Part shown: positions 1 to 6,173 of the stretch, in pieces
Layout of the letters: each line of letters opens with the position of its first letter
How positions within the stretch are numbered: position 1 is the stretch's first letter
From: CAYJAQ01 sp964368275
Lineage (GTDB): Bacteria; Bacillota_I; Bacilli_A; ML615J-28; CAG-313
NCBI GenBank assembly: GCA_964368275.1
Contig: CAYJAQ010000052.1
Location: 1 to 8,789, forward strand
Direction: 5' to 3'
Length of the DNA: 8,789 nt
Position numbers and translations under genes: made by a program
Notes under the pieces: generated by a model
The model's input: only the letters and a program-made list of their open reading frames with translations
The model's database searches: none
What the model was told of the DNA's origin: nothing

Positions 1-27
1 AAGGATGACATAGTAATAGAAGTTTAG
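1..27 (+). CDS. possible C-terminal end of an upstream gene (partial)
   Basis: Frame 1 reads KDDIVIEV and then a TAG stop at 25-27. The other two forward frames stop within the first 12 bases. If real, this is the tail of a gene lying mostly outside the window, ending 36 bases before the next start and possibly in the same operon. Eight residues are too few to assign a family. Confidence 0.35.
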   Translation, partial: KDDIVIEV

Positions 28-51
28 AAATGAGAAATAATAAAATTTGAT

Positions 52-58
52 AAGGAGG
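52..58 (+). promoter_or_regulatory. strong ribosome binding site for the DUF362 gene
   Basis: AAGGAGG lies five bases before the ATG at 64. It is a near-perfect Shine-Dalgarno sequence and fixes that start. No convincing promoter fits between the upstream stop at 27 and this site, so the gene may be read from further upstream. Confidence 0.8.
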
Positions 59-63
59 ATAAA

Positions 64-942
64 ATGTCAAAAGTTTATTTTATTAAAGAAATTAACCCGG
101 AAAATCTATTAAAAATTTATGATGCACTTGGTGTGAAACTAGATGGCAAAGTTGGTGTTAAGATTTCAACTGGTGAGCCAGGTGGTCATAATTATTTACA
201 ACCAACTTTAATTGCTCCCCTAGTTAACCAATTATCGGGTACGATTATTGAATGTAATACCGCTTATCGTGGCCGTCGTTTTGACAGTGCTGAGCATTTA
301 AAGGCTATTCATGAACATGGCTTCGATCAAATTGCACCAGTTGATGTTATGGATGAAGAAGGTGAAGTTGCTTTACCTGTTAATGGTGGCAAGCACCTAA
401 AGAATGTTAATTATGTTGGTAAGAATTTAATGAACTATGATTCTGTCCTGATTTTGTCGCACTTTAAAGGTCATGCAATGGGGGGATTTGGTGGTGCTTT
501 AAAGAATATCGCTATTGGGATGGCATCACGTGCTGGTAAATCTTGGATACATTCAGCTGGTTTTACTAAAGATCCTGATGAAATGTGGCAACATTTACCG
601 CCACAAGATGACTTCTTAGAATCAATGGCAGAAGCGTGTAAAGCAGTAATTGATCATTATAAGGGGCGCATTGCTTACGTTAGTGTTGCTAATAATTTAT
701 CAGTTGACTGTGATTGTGATTCACATCCTGAAGATCCTAAAATGGCAGATATTGGTATCCTTGCTTCCCTTGATCCAGTAGCCCTTGATAAAGCTTGCGT
801 TGATTTAGTTTACGCATCAAATGATGAAGGTAAGAAATACCTGATTGAACGGATGGAAACTCGCCATGGTATTCATACGGTTGAAGAAGCGGAAAATTTA
901 AAAATTGGGGTTACTAATTACGAATTAATTGAATTGAAATAG
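64..942 (+). CDS. DUF362 domain-containing protein, short form without ferredoxin insert
   Basis: This 292-residue protein carries the DUF362 signatures: SHFKGH at 132-137, GFGGALKN at 141-148, an SRAGK..H stretch at 155-163, and DIGILASLDPVALDKA at 229-244. A CDCDSH cluster (C216, C218, H221), together with H133 and H137, could bind a metal; that is inference. Many DUF362 proteins are longer and carry CxxCxxCxxxCP 4Fe-4S motifs between the GFGGALKN region and the DIG motif. None is present here, and the corresponding stretch (about 164-195) is a short acidic linker. No signal peptide or membrane segment is visible, so it is probably cytosolic. The family has no well-established biochemical role, so no reaction is assigned. 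The nitroreductase start follows nine bases after the stop, suggesting cotranscription. Confidence 0.85.
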   Translation: MSKVYFIKEINPENLLKIYDALGVKLDGKVGVKISTGEPGGHNYLQPTLIAPLVNQLSGTIIECNTAYRGRRFDSAEHLKAIHEHGFDQIAPVDVMDEEGEVALPVNGGKHLKNVNYVGKNLMNYDSVLILSHFKGHAMGGFGGALKNIAIGMASRAGKSWIHSAGFTKDPDEMWQHLPPQDDFLESMAEACKAVIDHYKGRIAYVSVANNLSVDCDCDSHPEDPKMADIGILASLDPVALDKACVDLVYASNDEGKKYLIERMETRHGIHTVEEAENLKIGVTNYELIELK

Positions 943-951
943 GTAATAAAT

Positions 952-1461
952 ATGGAAGTATTTGAAGCAACATTAAAAAGAAGAAGTGTTCGTGCCTTTT
1001 TAAAAGATCCTGTTAGTGATGAAATAATTAAGCGACTTTTAGAAAGCGCAATGGCTGCTCCTAGTGCTTGTAATAAGCGTCCATGGGAGTTTTATGTGAT
1101 AAAGAATCCGGAAAAACTCGCTGAACTACGTAAGGTTAGCCGCTACTCTGATTATGAGTCACCACTTAATATTGTGGTATGTGCTGATACTAAAAGAAGC
1201 TTAGCCAACCGTGTAAATGATTTTTGGATTCAAGATTGCTCTTCAGCAATTGAAAATATTTTATTGACAGCAGTTTCAGAAGGGTTAGGTACTTGCTGGT
1301 GCGGTTTGTTTCCAATGGTAACGCCGATAAAACGAACGAGAGCTAGCTTAGAACTACCAGAGAATATTATACCTTTGGGCTTGATTCATATTGGCTATCC
1401 TAAAGAAGAAGTATCAGCAAGAACACAATACGAAGAAAAAAGAGTACATATAATTGAATAA
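952..1461 (+). CDS. nitroreductase family protein (FMN-dependent oxidoreductase)
   Basis: A compact 169-residue nitroreductase-like flavoprotein. RRSVRAF (10-16) is the N-terminal FMN-phosphate motif, and PSACNKRPWEF (37-47) is the second FMN-contacting segment. QDCSSAIENILL (94-105) is the core helix, EGLGTCWCG (110-118) the conserved flavin-contact loop, and IPLGLIHIGYP (140-150) the closing strand. Family members usually act as dimers and use NAD(P)H to reduce quinones, nitroaromatics or other acceptors; the substrate here cannot be told from sequence. The length suits the small single-domain class. C40 and the C115/C117 pair sit close to flavin-binding positions. The ribosome binding site (TAGGTAAT) is weak, so translation may be coupled to the DUF362 gene nine bases upstream. 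Its 3' end overlaps the methyltransferase start. Confidence 0.9.
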   Translation: MEVFEATLKRRSVRAFLKDPVSDEIIKRLLESAMAAPSACNKRPWEFYVIKNPEKLAELRKVSRYSDYESPLNIVVCADTKRSLANRVNDFWIQDCSSAIENILLTAVSEGLGTCWCGLFPMVTPIKRTRASLELPENIIPLGLIHIGYPKEEVSARTQYEEKRVHIIE

Positions 1462-2224
1462 TTTAACTAAAGAAAACAAACTGTTGACTGCTTGGCTCGA
1501 AGAGGAAAAATTTGCTTTTTCTGGTTGGGATTTTTCCCATATTAATGATCGCCACGTAAGTGATGATTTGCCTTGGGATTATTATACAATCGTTAGGGAT
1601 TATTTAAAGCCTGATATGTTACTACTTGACATTGGAACTGGTGGTGGTGAATTTTTGTTGACACTTAAACACCCCTTCAAGAATACAAGTGTAACGGAAG
1701 CTTATCCTCCTAATATTGAGCTATGTAAAAAGGTGCTGTCACCGCTTGGCATAACGGTTTATCCGGTAGAAGATGAGCAACTAAAAGATGTTCCAGATGC
1801 CAATTTTGATATTGTGATTAATCGTCATGAGTCGTACGATCCCAAGATGGTTTCTCGCATATTAAAGCCGGGTGGTATCTTTATTACTCAACAAGTGGGA
1901 GCCTATAACAATAAAGACTTAGCGACATTTTTCGATTGTAATCATGTTGACCAATTCCCTAATTGTCGGCTGGATAACTTTGTAGCAGATTTGAAAAACA
2001 ATAACTTTAACATCTTATTTTTTGAAGAGGCATTTCCAAAACTACGTTTTTTTGATGTAGCAGCAATTGTCTATTTTGCTAAAATCATTACATGGGAGTT
2101 TCTAAATTTCTCAGTGCGTGAAAACATCCAAAAACTTGAGCAGCTCCAAGCGCAAATAGAAGAGAAGGGCTTCATTGAAAGCACTGAACACCGTTTTGTT
2201 ATTGTAGCTAAAAAAGCTAACTAG
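1454..2224 (+). CDS. class I SAM-dependent methyltransferase
   Basis: Reads as a 256-residue Rossmann-fold methyltransferase. LLDIGTGGGEFLL (57-69) is motif I, which binds SAM. TEAYPPN (81-87) supplies the acidic residue for the SAM ribose, NRHESYD (123-129) is a motif IV-like segment, and LKPGG (137-141) with QQVGAYN (146-152) follows. The N-terminal region with WDFSHI (25-30) and LPWDYYTIV (39-47) looks like a substrate-side cap. The substrate is unknown. The start is unusual: TTG at 1454, overlapping the nitroreductase stop by eight bases, with only a weak purine-rich sequence upstream. Another TTG lies in frame at 1484, and the first in-frame ATG comes after residue 50, too late to keep the conserved N-terminal region. 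The overlap suggests translational coupling. The gene is followed by a terminator. Confidence 0.85.
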   Translation: MNNLTKENKLLTAWLEEEKFAFSGWDFSHINDRHVSDDLPWDYYTIVRDYLKPDMLLLDIGTGGGEFLLTLKHPFKNTSVTEAYPPNIELCKKVLSPLGITVYPVEDEQLKDVPDANFDIVINRHESYDPKMVSRILKPGGIFITQQVGAYNNKDLATFFDCNHVDQFPNCRLDNFVADLKNNNFNILFFEEAFPKLRFFDVAAIVYFAKIITWEFLNFSVRENIQKLEQLQAQIEEKGFIESTEHRFVIVAKKAN

Positions 2225-2249
2225 AAAAACAGAACACATAGATAGTTAT

Positions 2250-2285
2250 AAATAGCAGTATTTTGAGACTGCTATTTTTCTTTTT
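2250..2285 (+). terminator. intrinsic terminator after the methyltransferase gene
   Basis: A perfect 10-bp stem (AAATAGCAGT at 2250-2259 with ACTGCTATTT at 2268-2277) encloses an 8-base loop and is followed by TTCTTTTT. It begins 25 bases after the methyltransferase stop and separates the first operon from the pckA operon. Confidence 0.88.
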
Positions 2286-2288
2286 AAC

Positions 2289-2297
2289 TGCTATAAT
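2289..2297 (+). promoter_or_regulatory. possible upstream extended -10 promoter for pckA
   Basis: TGCTATAAT matches the extended -10 form TGnTATAAT and starts four bases after the terminator T-run. No -35 hexamer is recognisable at a spacing of 16-18 bases, because that region is the terminator stem. A transcript from here would have a leader of about 140 bases. A chance match is quite possible in such AT-rich DNA. Confidence 0.35.
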
Positions 2298-2356
2298 GAT
2301 TAATAAAAAGGCTAAAAAAATAAAAGTGCAAAATGCGCGTATAAAAAATTATAATA

Positions 2357-2365
2357 TGATATAAT
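2357..2365 (+). promoter_or_regulatory. likely main promoter of the pckA-oad operon (extended -10)
   Basis: TGATATAAT is a perfect extended -10 element. A second TATAAT lies at 2350-2355, with a weak TGCAAA -35-like hexamer at 2327-2332. No good -35 goes with the 2360-2365 hexamer, which fits an extended -10 promoter. Transcription would start near 2372, giving a leader of about 70 bases before the pckA ATG. Confidence 0.6.
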
Positions 2366-2373
2366 AATTAAAA

Positions 2374-2398
2374 TTTCTTTTGTTTTTTACAAAAGGGA
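2374..2398 (+). promoter_or_regulatory. inverted repeat or 5' stem-loop in the pckA leader
   Basis: CTTTTGT (2377-2383) pairs perfectly with ACAAAAG (2389-2395) around a 5-base T loop. Two G-U pairs and one A-U pair could extend it to 10 bp. It lies at the predicted 5' end of the mRNA from the 2357-2365 promoter. No T-run follows, so it is not a terminator. It could protect the mRNA end or act as a protein-binding operator; the sequence does not decide. No known operator consensus is recognised. Confidence 0.45.
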
Positions 2399-2427
2399 GA
2401 AAAAGATAAAAGCATATTAAATGCTAT

Positions 2428-2433
2428 AGGAGG
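2428..2433 (+). promoter_or_regulatory. pckA ribosome binding site
   Basis: AGGAGG lies ten bases before the ATG at 2444 and fixes that start. A small hairpin (AGCAT 2411-2415 with ATGCT 2421-2425) sits just upstream and leaves the site exposed. Confidence 0.8.
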
Positions 2434-2443
2434 TTATTATTTT

Positions 2444-4072
2444 ATGGCAACAAAGAGCAACTTACAAATTGAAGAAATTGGTGCACAAAACCCTAAATAT
2501 TTTAGTCGTTTTCGTACTACTATTGAAACAGCGTTTTATCGCAATAATGTTATTGAAGTAAAAACATTAGCAGAGGCATATGAACTTGCTAAAAACTCAT
2601 CGGGGACAATTGTTACTGATCAATTAATTGAACAACCAGAAAAATATGGCTTACCAAAAGGTGCTAAAGTTTTACTTTACAATGATGGTAATGTAACTGG
2701 ACGTCAAGCTAAACTTCGTCGTTTAGTTGATGATAAAAATGTAGATAAATTTTCTACTTTAGCTCGCGAAGTTATCTTCCAAGGCCGTAACAAGAAAATG
2801 TATCATGCTCAAGTTTATGTAGGCCTTGATAAGAAGTTCATGGTTAGAGCTCACTTATTAGTACCTGTTGGTTATGAAAATACATTATATTCATGGATTT
2901 TAAACTTCCAAAGCGTTAATGAAGAATATACAAAGATGTACAAAGAATCATTAGTATTAGAAGAAGGCGACATTTATGTTTATGCAGATCCAGACTTCTA
3001 TCCTGCTGAATTCAGTGATGGTTTAGCATTATTTGATTCTAATCATAACTGTGCTATGATTTGTGGTATGCGTTATTTTGGCGAATTCAAGAAAGGTACT
3101 TTAACACTTGCTTGGAGTATTGCTGAAAGAAATGGTTATACTGCTTGTCATGGTGGTCAGAAACGTTTCAACTTTGCTGATGGTTCATCAACTGTTATTG
3201 GTGTATTTGGTTTATCAGGTTCTGGTAAGTCTACTATCACTTTATCTAATCATGGCGGTCGTCTTAGCACAACTGTATTACATGATGATGCTTTTATCAT
3301 TTCTAACAAAGATGGTTCATCAATTTCACTTGAACAATCATATTTTGACAAGACACAAGATTACCCACTTACAGAGCCACAATCTAAGTATTTCTTAACA
3401 GTTCAAAACTGTGGAGCTACACTTGATGCTAATGGTAAATTAGTACCAGTTACTCAAGATATTCGCAATGGTAATGGTCGGACAGTTAAATCAGTACTTG
3501 CTACACCAAATCGTGAATATGCTTTCCCAACTAGATGTGATTCTATCTTCTGGATTATGAAAGACCAAAGTCTTCCACCAGTTGTTAAAGTAAATAGTCC
3601 AGCTCTTGCTTCAGTTATGGGCGCAACACTTTCAACAATGCGTTCAACTGCTGAACAAGTATCAGCTGATGAATTAAATAAATTAGTCTTCGTTCCATAT
3701 GCTAATCCATTTAGACTATATGAACTAAGCAAAGACTATGTAAAATTCAAACAATTATTTGAAGAAATGAACGTTGATTGCTATATCATCAACACTGGTT
3801 TCTTCCTAGATAAGAAAGTTACTCCAAAAGTTACTCTTGGCTTAATTGAAGAAATAGCACAAAAGAAAGCAAAATTTGTTAAGTTTGGTCAATTCTCTGA
3901 ATTAGAATACTTACCAATTGAAGGTTTTGAACCACCATTTGCTGATGCTGGCTATGCTCAATTAGTTAAAGAAAGAATGGCTTCGCGTCTTGCATATGTT
4001 GAAAGTTTGACAGATAATGAAAAACTTCCTGAAGATGCAATTGCAGCAATCAGAAAAGTAACAGAAGAATAA
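2444..4072 (+). CDS. pckA: phosphoenolpyruvate carboxykinase (ATP), divergent form
   Basis: A 542-residue cytosolic enzyme, close to the usual length of ATP-type PEP carboxykinases. It interconverts oxaloacetate + ATP and PEP + CO2 + ADP. Family landmarks appear in order: TGR at 85-87, matching the substrate-binding Arg of TGRSPKDK; YFGEFKKG at 211-218 with the metal-ligand Lys; H236; the P-loop GLSGSGKST at 256-264; an Asp pair in LHDDAF (281-282), matching the metal-binding GDDE; R346; and INTGF (449-453) near the nucleotide site. Several stretches depart from the classical enzyme: HCSANVG is replaced by CHGGQKR, GDDEHGW by HDDAFII, and the ENTRVSYP region by NGNGRTVKS. The alignments are by eye. 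It is first in an operon with oxaloacetate decarboxylase, 14 bases before oadA. That placement suggests the enzyme makes oxaloacetate for the pump, or PEP from its reverse reaction. Confidence 0.85.
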   Translation: MATKSNLQIEEIGAQNPKYFSRFRTTIETAFYRNNVIEVKTLAEAYELAKNSSGTIVTDQLIEQPEKYGLPKGAKVLLYNDGNVTGRQAKLRRLVDDKNVDKFSTLAREVIFQGRNKKMYHAQVYVGLDKKFMVRAHLLVPVGYENTLYSWILNFQSVNEEYTKMYKESLVLEEGDIYVYADPDFYPAEFSDGLALFDSNHNCAMICGMRYFGEFKKGTLTLAWSIAERNGYTACHGGQKRFNFADGSSTVIGVFGLSGSGKSTITLSNHGGRLSTTVLHDDAFIISNKDGSSISLEQSYFDKTQDYPLTEPQSKYFLTVQNCGATLDANGKLVPVTQDIRNGNGRTVKSVLATPNREYAFPTRCDSIFWIMKDQSLPPVVKVNSPALASVMGATLSTMRSTAEQVSADELNKLVFVPYANPFRLYELSKDYVKFKQLFEEMNVDCYIINTGFFLDKKVTPKVTLGLIEEIAQKKAKFVKFGQFSELEYLPIEGFEPPFADAGYAQLVKERMASRLAYVESLTDNEKLPEDAIAAIRKVTEE

Positions 4073-4086
4073 GAAAGGTGATAACA

Positions 4087-5493
4087 ATGGGAGTTAAGAT
4101 TGTCGATACATCCTTAAGAGATGGTCATCAATCATTACTTGCTACACGTTTAACAACGGAAGACATTTTACCAGTTGCTGAGGAATTAGATAAAGCTGGT
4201 TATTATGCACTTGAAGTATGGGGTGGAGCAGTATTTGATTCATGTATTCGTTTCTTGGATGAAGACCCATGGGAGAGATTACGATTAATTCGTAAAGCTT
4301 GTCCTAATACAAAATTACAAATGCTATTTAGAGGTCAAAATATTTTAGGATATCGACATTACTCTGATGAGCTAGTTGAAAAATTTGTTGAGAAATCATT
4401 ACTAAATGGTATTGATATTATCAGAGTATTTGATGCACTAAATGATTTACGTAATCTAAAGAGCGCAGTTGATGCTACTAAGAAATATCATGGTAATTGC
4501 CAAATAGCTTTATCATATACAACTAGTCCTGTTCACACTATCGACTACTATGTTGCTTTAGCAAAAGAAGTAGAACAAATGGGAGCAGATTCAATCTGTA
4601 TTAAAGATATGGCTGGTGTATTATTACCAAGTGATGCATATGAATTAGTTAGCCGAATCAAAAAAGAAATTAGTATTCCGCTTGAACTTCATACTCACTG
4701 CACTGGTGGAGTTGCTGAAATGACTGTTATGAAGGCAATTGAAGCTGGTATTGACATAGTTGATACGGCCCTTTCACCATTAGGTGGAGGAACAAGCCAA
4801 CCACCAACTGAGTCATTAGTATATGCATTAAAAGGTACTAAGTATGATACTGGCTTAAATGTTGAATACTTAAATAAAGCTTGCGCAAAACTTACAGTTG
4901 TCAAGGACCGCTTCCTAAAGAGTGGTGGCCTTAACCCTAAAGCATTGACAGTTAATCCTAATATTTTAAAATATCAAGTTCCTGGTGGTATGTTATCTAA
5001 CTTGATGAGCCAATTAAATGCTCAAGGTGCGATGGACAAATACGAAGAAGTATTAAAAGAGATACCAAGAGTTCGTAAGGACTTAGGCTATCCACCACTT
5101 GTTACACCTATGTCACAAATGGTTGGTACACAAGCTGTTATGAATGTTATTAGTGGCGAACGCTACAAGATGTGTCCTAAAGAAATATCAGAATATTTAA
5201 GAGGTTTATACGGGCAAGCTCCAGCGCCAATTAATCCGGAAGTTCGTCAAAAGATTATTGGTAACGCACCAGTAATTACACATCGTCCGGCTGATGATAT
5301 TGCCCCTGAGTTTGATTTAATGAAAGCAAAATATGCTGATATCGTAAAATCTGATGAAGATGTACTAACTTGTGCTTTATTTGAAAGTGTAGCTATTAAG
5401 TTCTTAGAAAAACGTAATGGTGGTGAAAAACCAGCACCTAAAAATGAAGATGATGTAGTAGAGTTTAATGTTATTATTGGAAGAGGTGCCTAA
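4087..5493 (+). CDS. oadA: oxaloacetate decarboxylase alpha subunit, carboxyltransferase domain only
   Basis: This 468-residue subunit transfers the carboxyl group of oxaloacetate to protein-bound biotin, releasing pyruvate. The TIM-barrel motifs are DTSLRDGHQS (7-16), IKDMAG (172-177, with the catalytic Lys likely K173) and LHTHCTGG (201-208, metal ligands H202 and H204), followed by LSPLGGGTSQPP (229-240). The conserved C-terminal half continues to about residue 440. The usual fused biotin domain is missing: the protein ends after an acidic tail, and a separate biotin carrier is encoded two genes downstream. ATG 4087 is preferred over an in-frame GTG at 4078, because AGAAAGGTG at 4072-4080 is the ribosome binding site and would contain that GTG. 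The same domain occurs in pyruvate carboxylase subunit B, but neighbouring oadG and oadB genes and the lack of a biotin carboxylase gene favour the decarboxylase. Confidence 0.92.
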   Translation: MGVKIVDTSLRDGHQSLLATRLTTEDILPVAEELDKAGYYALEVWGGAVFDSCIRFLDEDPWERLRLIRKACPNTKLQMLFRGQNILGYRHYSDELVEKFVEKSLLNGIDIIRVFDALNDLRNLKSAVDATKKYHGNCQIALSYTTSPVHTIDYYVALAKEVEQMGADSICIKDMAGVLLPSDAYELVSRIKKEISIPLELHTHCTGGVAEMTVMKAIEAGIDIVDTALSPLGGGTSQPPTESLVYALKGTKYDTGLNVEYLNKACAKLTVVKDRFLKSGGLNPKALTVNPNILKYQVPGGMLSNLMSQLNAQGAMDKYEEVLKEIPRVRKDLGYPPLVTPMSQMVGTQAVMNVISGERYKMCPKEISEYLRGLYGQAPAPINPEVRQKIIGNAPVITHRPADDIAPEFDLMKAKYADIVKSDEDVLTCALFESVAIKFLEKRNGGEKPAPKNEDDVVEFNVIIGRGA

Positions 5494-5819
5494 TGATGTG
5501 GTTTTTAACAAAAAATGCTGGAATTGATTTCCTTGGCGGTTTAAGTGTAAGTGCTGTTTGCATCTTGGTTGTCTTCATTATTTTAGTAGGCTTAGGTTTA
5601 GTAGTTAGTTTATTACAATTCTTTAATCCTAAAAAAGAAGAGAATGATGAAAATTTGGCACTAAGTCAAGCACCTACATCAGTAGAACAACCTAAATATA
5701 TTACCATAGATGATATTAAAGATGAAGATATGATGGTAGCCGCATTAGTAGCTACAATAGATTATCATGATGAAACTTCTGCTGACGTTCGCGTTGTATC
5801 AGTCAGACAGATTGGATAG
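5493..5819 (+). CDS. oadG: oxaloacetate decarboxylase gamma-like membrane subunit
   Basis: A 108-residue protein with one strong membrane helix (about residues 15-43). A charged, flexible cytoplasmic segment (about 46-65) follows, then a conserved-looking C-terminal block: VAALVATIDYH at 82-92 and VRVVSVRQIG at 99-108. This layout matches the OadG / methylmalonyl-CoA decarboxylase delta family, where the helix anchors to the beta subunit and the C-terminal end binds the alpha subunit. It therefore probably assembles the complex on the membrane. The first ATG overlaps the oadA stop by one base (TAATG). A second ATG follows directly at 5496 and is slightly better spaced from AGAGGTG (5482-5488), so the true start may be either. 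Small proteins of this family diverge strongly, so the assignment relies partly on position. Confidence 0.8.
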   Translation: MMWFLTKNAGIDFLGGLSVSAVCILVVFIILVGLGLVVSLLQFFNPKKEENDENLALSQAPTSVEQPKYITIDDIKDEDMMVAALVATIDYHDETSADVRVVSVRQIG

Positions 5820-5828
5820 GAGTACAAA

Positions 5829-6167
5829 ATGAAAGTATATAAAGTAAAAGTAAATGGTAAAGTTTACGAAGTAGAATTAGAAAGCGTATCAGAAAACGAT
5901 ACAAAAATTGAAGCTAAACCTACCGCTCAACCAGTTGCCCCTGTAAGTGGCGATGGTGCAAGTGTTAATGCACCAATGGCAGGTACAATCCTTGATGTAA
6001 AAGTATCGGTTGGTCAAGCTGTTAAAAAAGGCGATGTTCTCGTAGTTTTAGAAGCAATGAAATTACAAAATGATATTGTTGCCCCTACAAGTGGCACAGT
6101 AACTAATGTAGCAGTTTCAAAAGGACAATCAGTAACTAACGGACAAAAGATCGCAATAATCGGGTAG
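5829..6167 (+). CDS. biotin carrier protein of oxaloacetate decarboxylase (free-standing biotinyl domain)
   Basis: A 112-residue biotinyl carrier that shuttles carboxyl groups from the carboxyltransferase to the OadB membrane pump. Residues 1-20 form a short beta-rich segment (KVKVNGKVYEVELE), as at the start of many such carriers. A Pro/Ala-rich flexible linker follows at about 29-46, then the biotinyl fold from VNAPMAG (46-52) to the end. The biotin-accepting lysine is K78 in EAMKLQND (75-82), with the paired hairpin VAPTSGTV at 84-91. The residue after the lysine is Leu, where the family consensus EAMKM has Met. The gene begins nine bases after the oadG stop, and its ribosome binding site AGGAG (5818-5822) overlaps that stop. 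It supplies the domain missing from OadA. No gene symbol is standard for this split form. Confidence 0.92.
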   Translation: MKVYKVKVNGKVYEVELESVSENDTKIEAKPTAQPVAPVSGDGASVNAPMAGTILDVKVSVGQAVKKGDVLVVLEAMKLQNDIVAPTSGTVTNVAVSKGQSVTNGQKIAIIG

Positions 6168-6173
6168 TCGATT

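Noticed and set aside
2286..2443. Riboswitch, T-box or catabolite-repression (cre) site before pckA
   Set aside because: The leader is short and AT-rich, with only small hairpins and no terminator or anti-terminator arrangement, and no cre-like sequence centred on CG was convincing.
3454..3732. Open frame on the - strand within pckA
   Set aside because: It lies fully inside a well-supported gene, resembles no family I know and has no ribosome binding site. The same applies to the + frame at 3108-3398 and the - frames at 4695-4904 and 6782-7204.
4087..6167. Pyruvate carboxylase subunit B or methylmalonyl-CoA decarboxylase instead of oxaloacetate decarboxylase
   Set aside because: No biotin carboxylase gene is present, and the OadB and OadG-like subunits indicate a Na+ pump. 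The carboxyltransferase has the pyruvate/oxaloacetate-type motifs DTSLRDGHQS and KDMAG rather than the acyl-CoA type.
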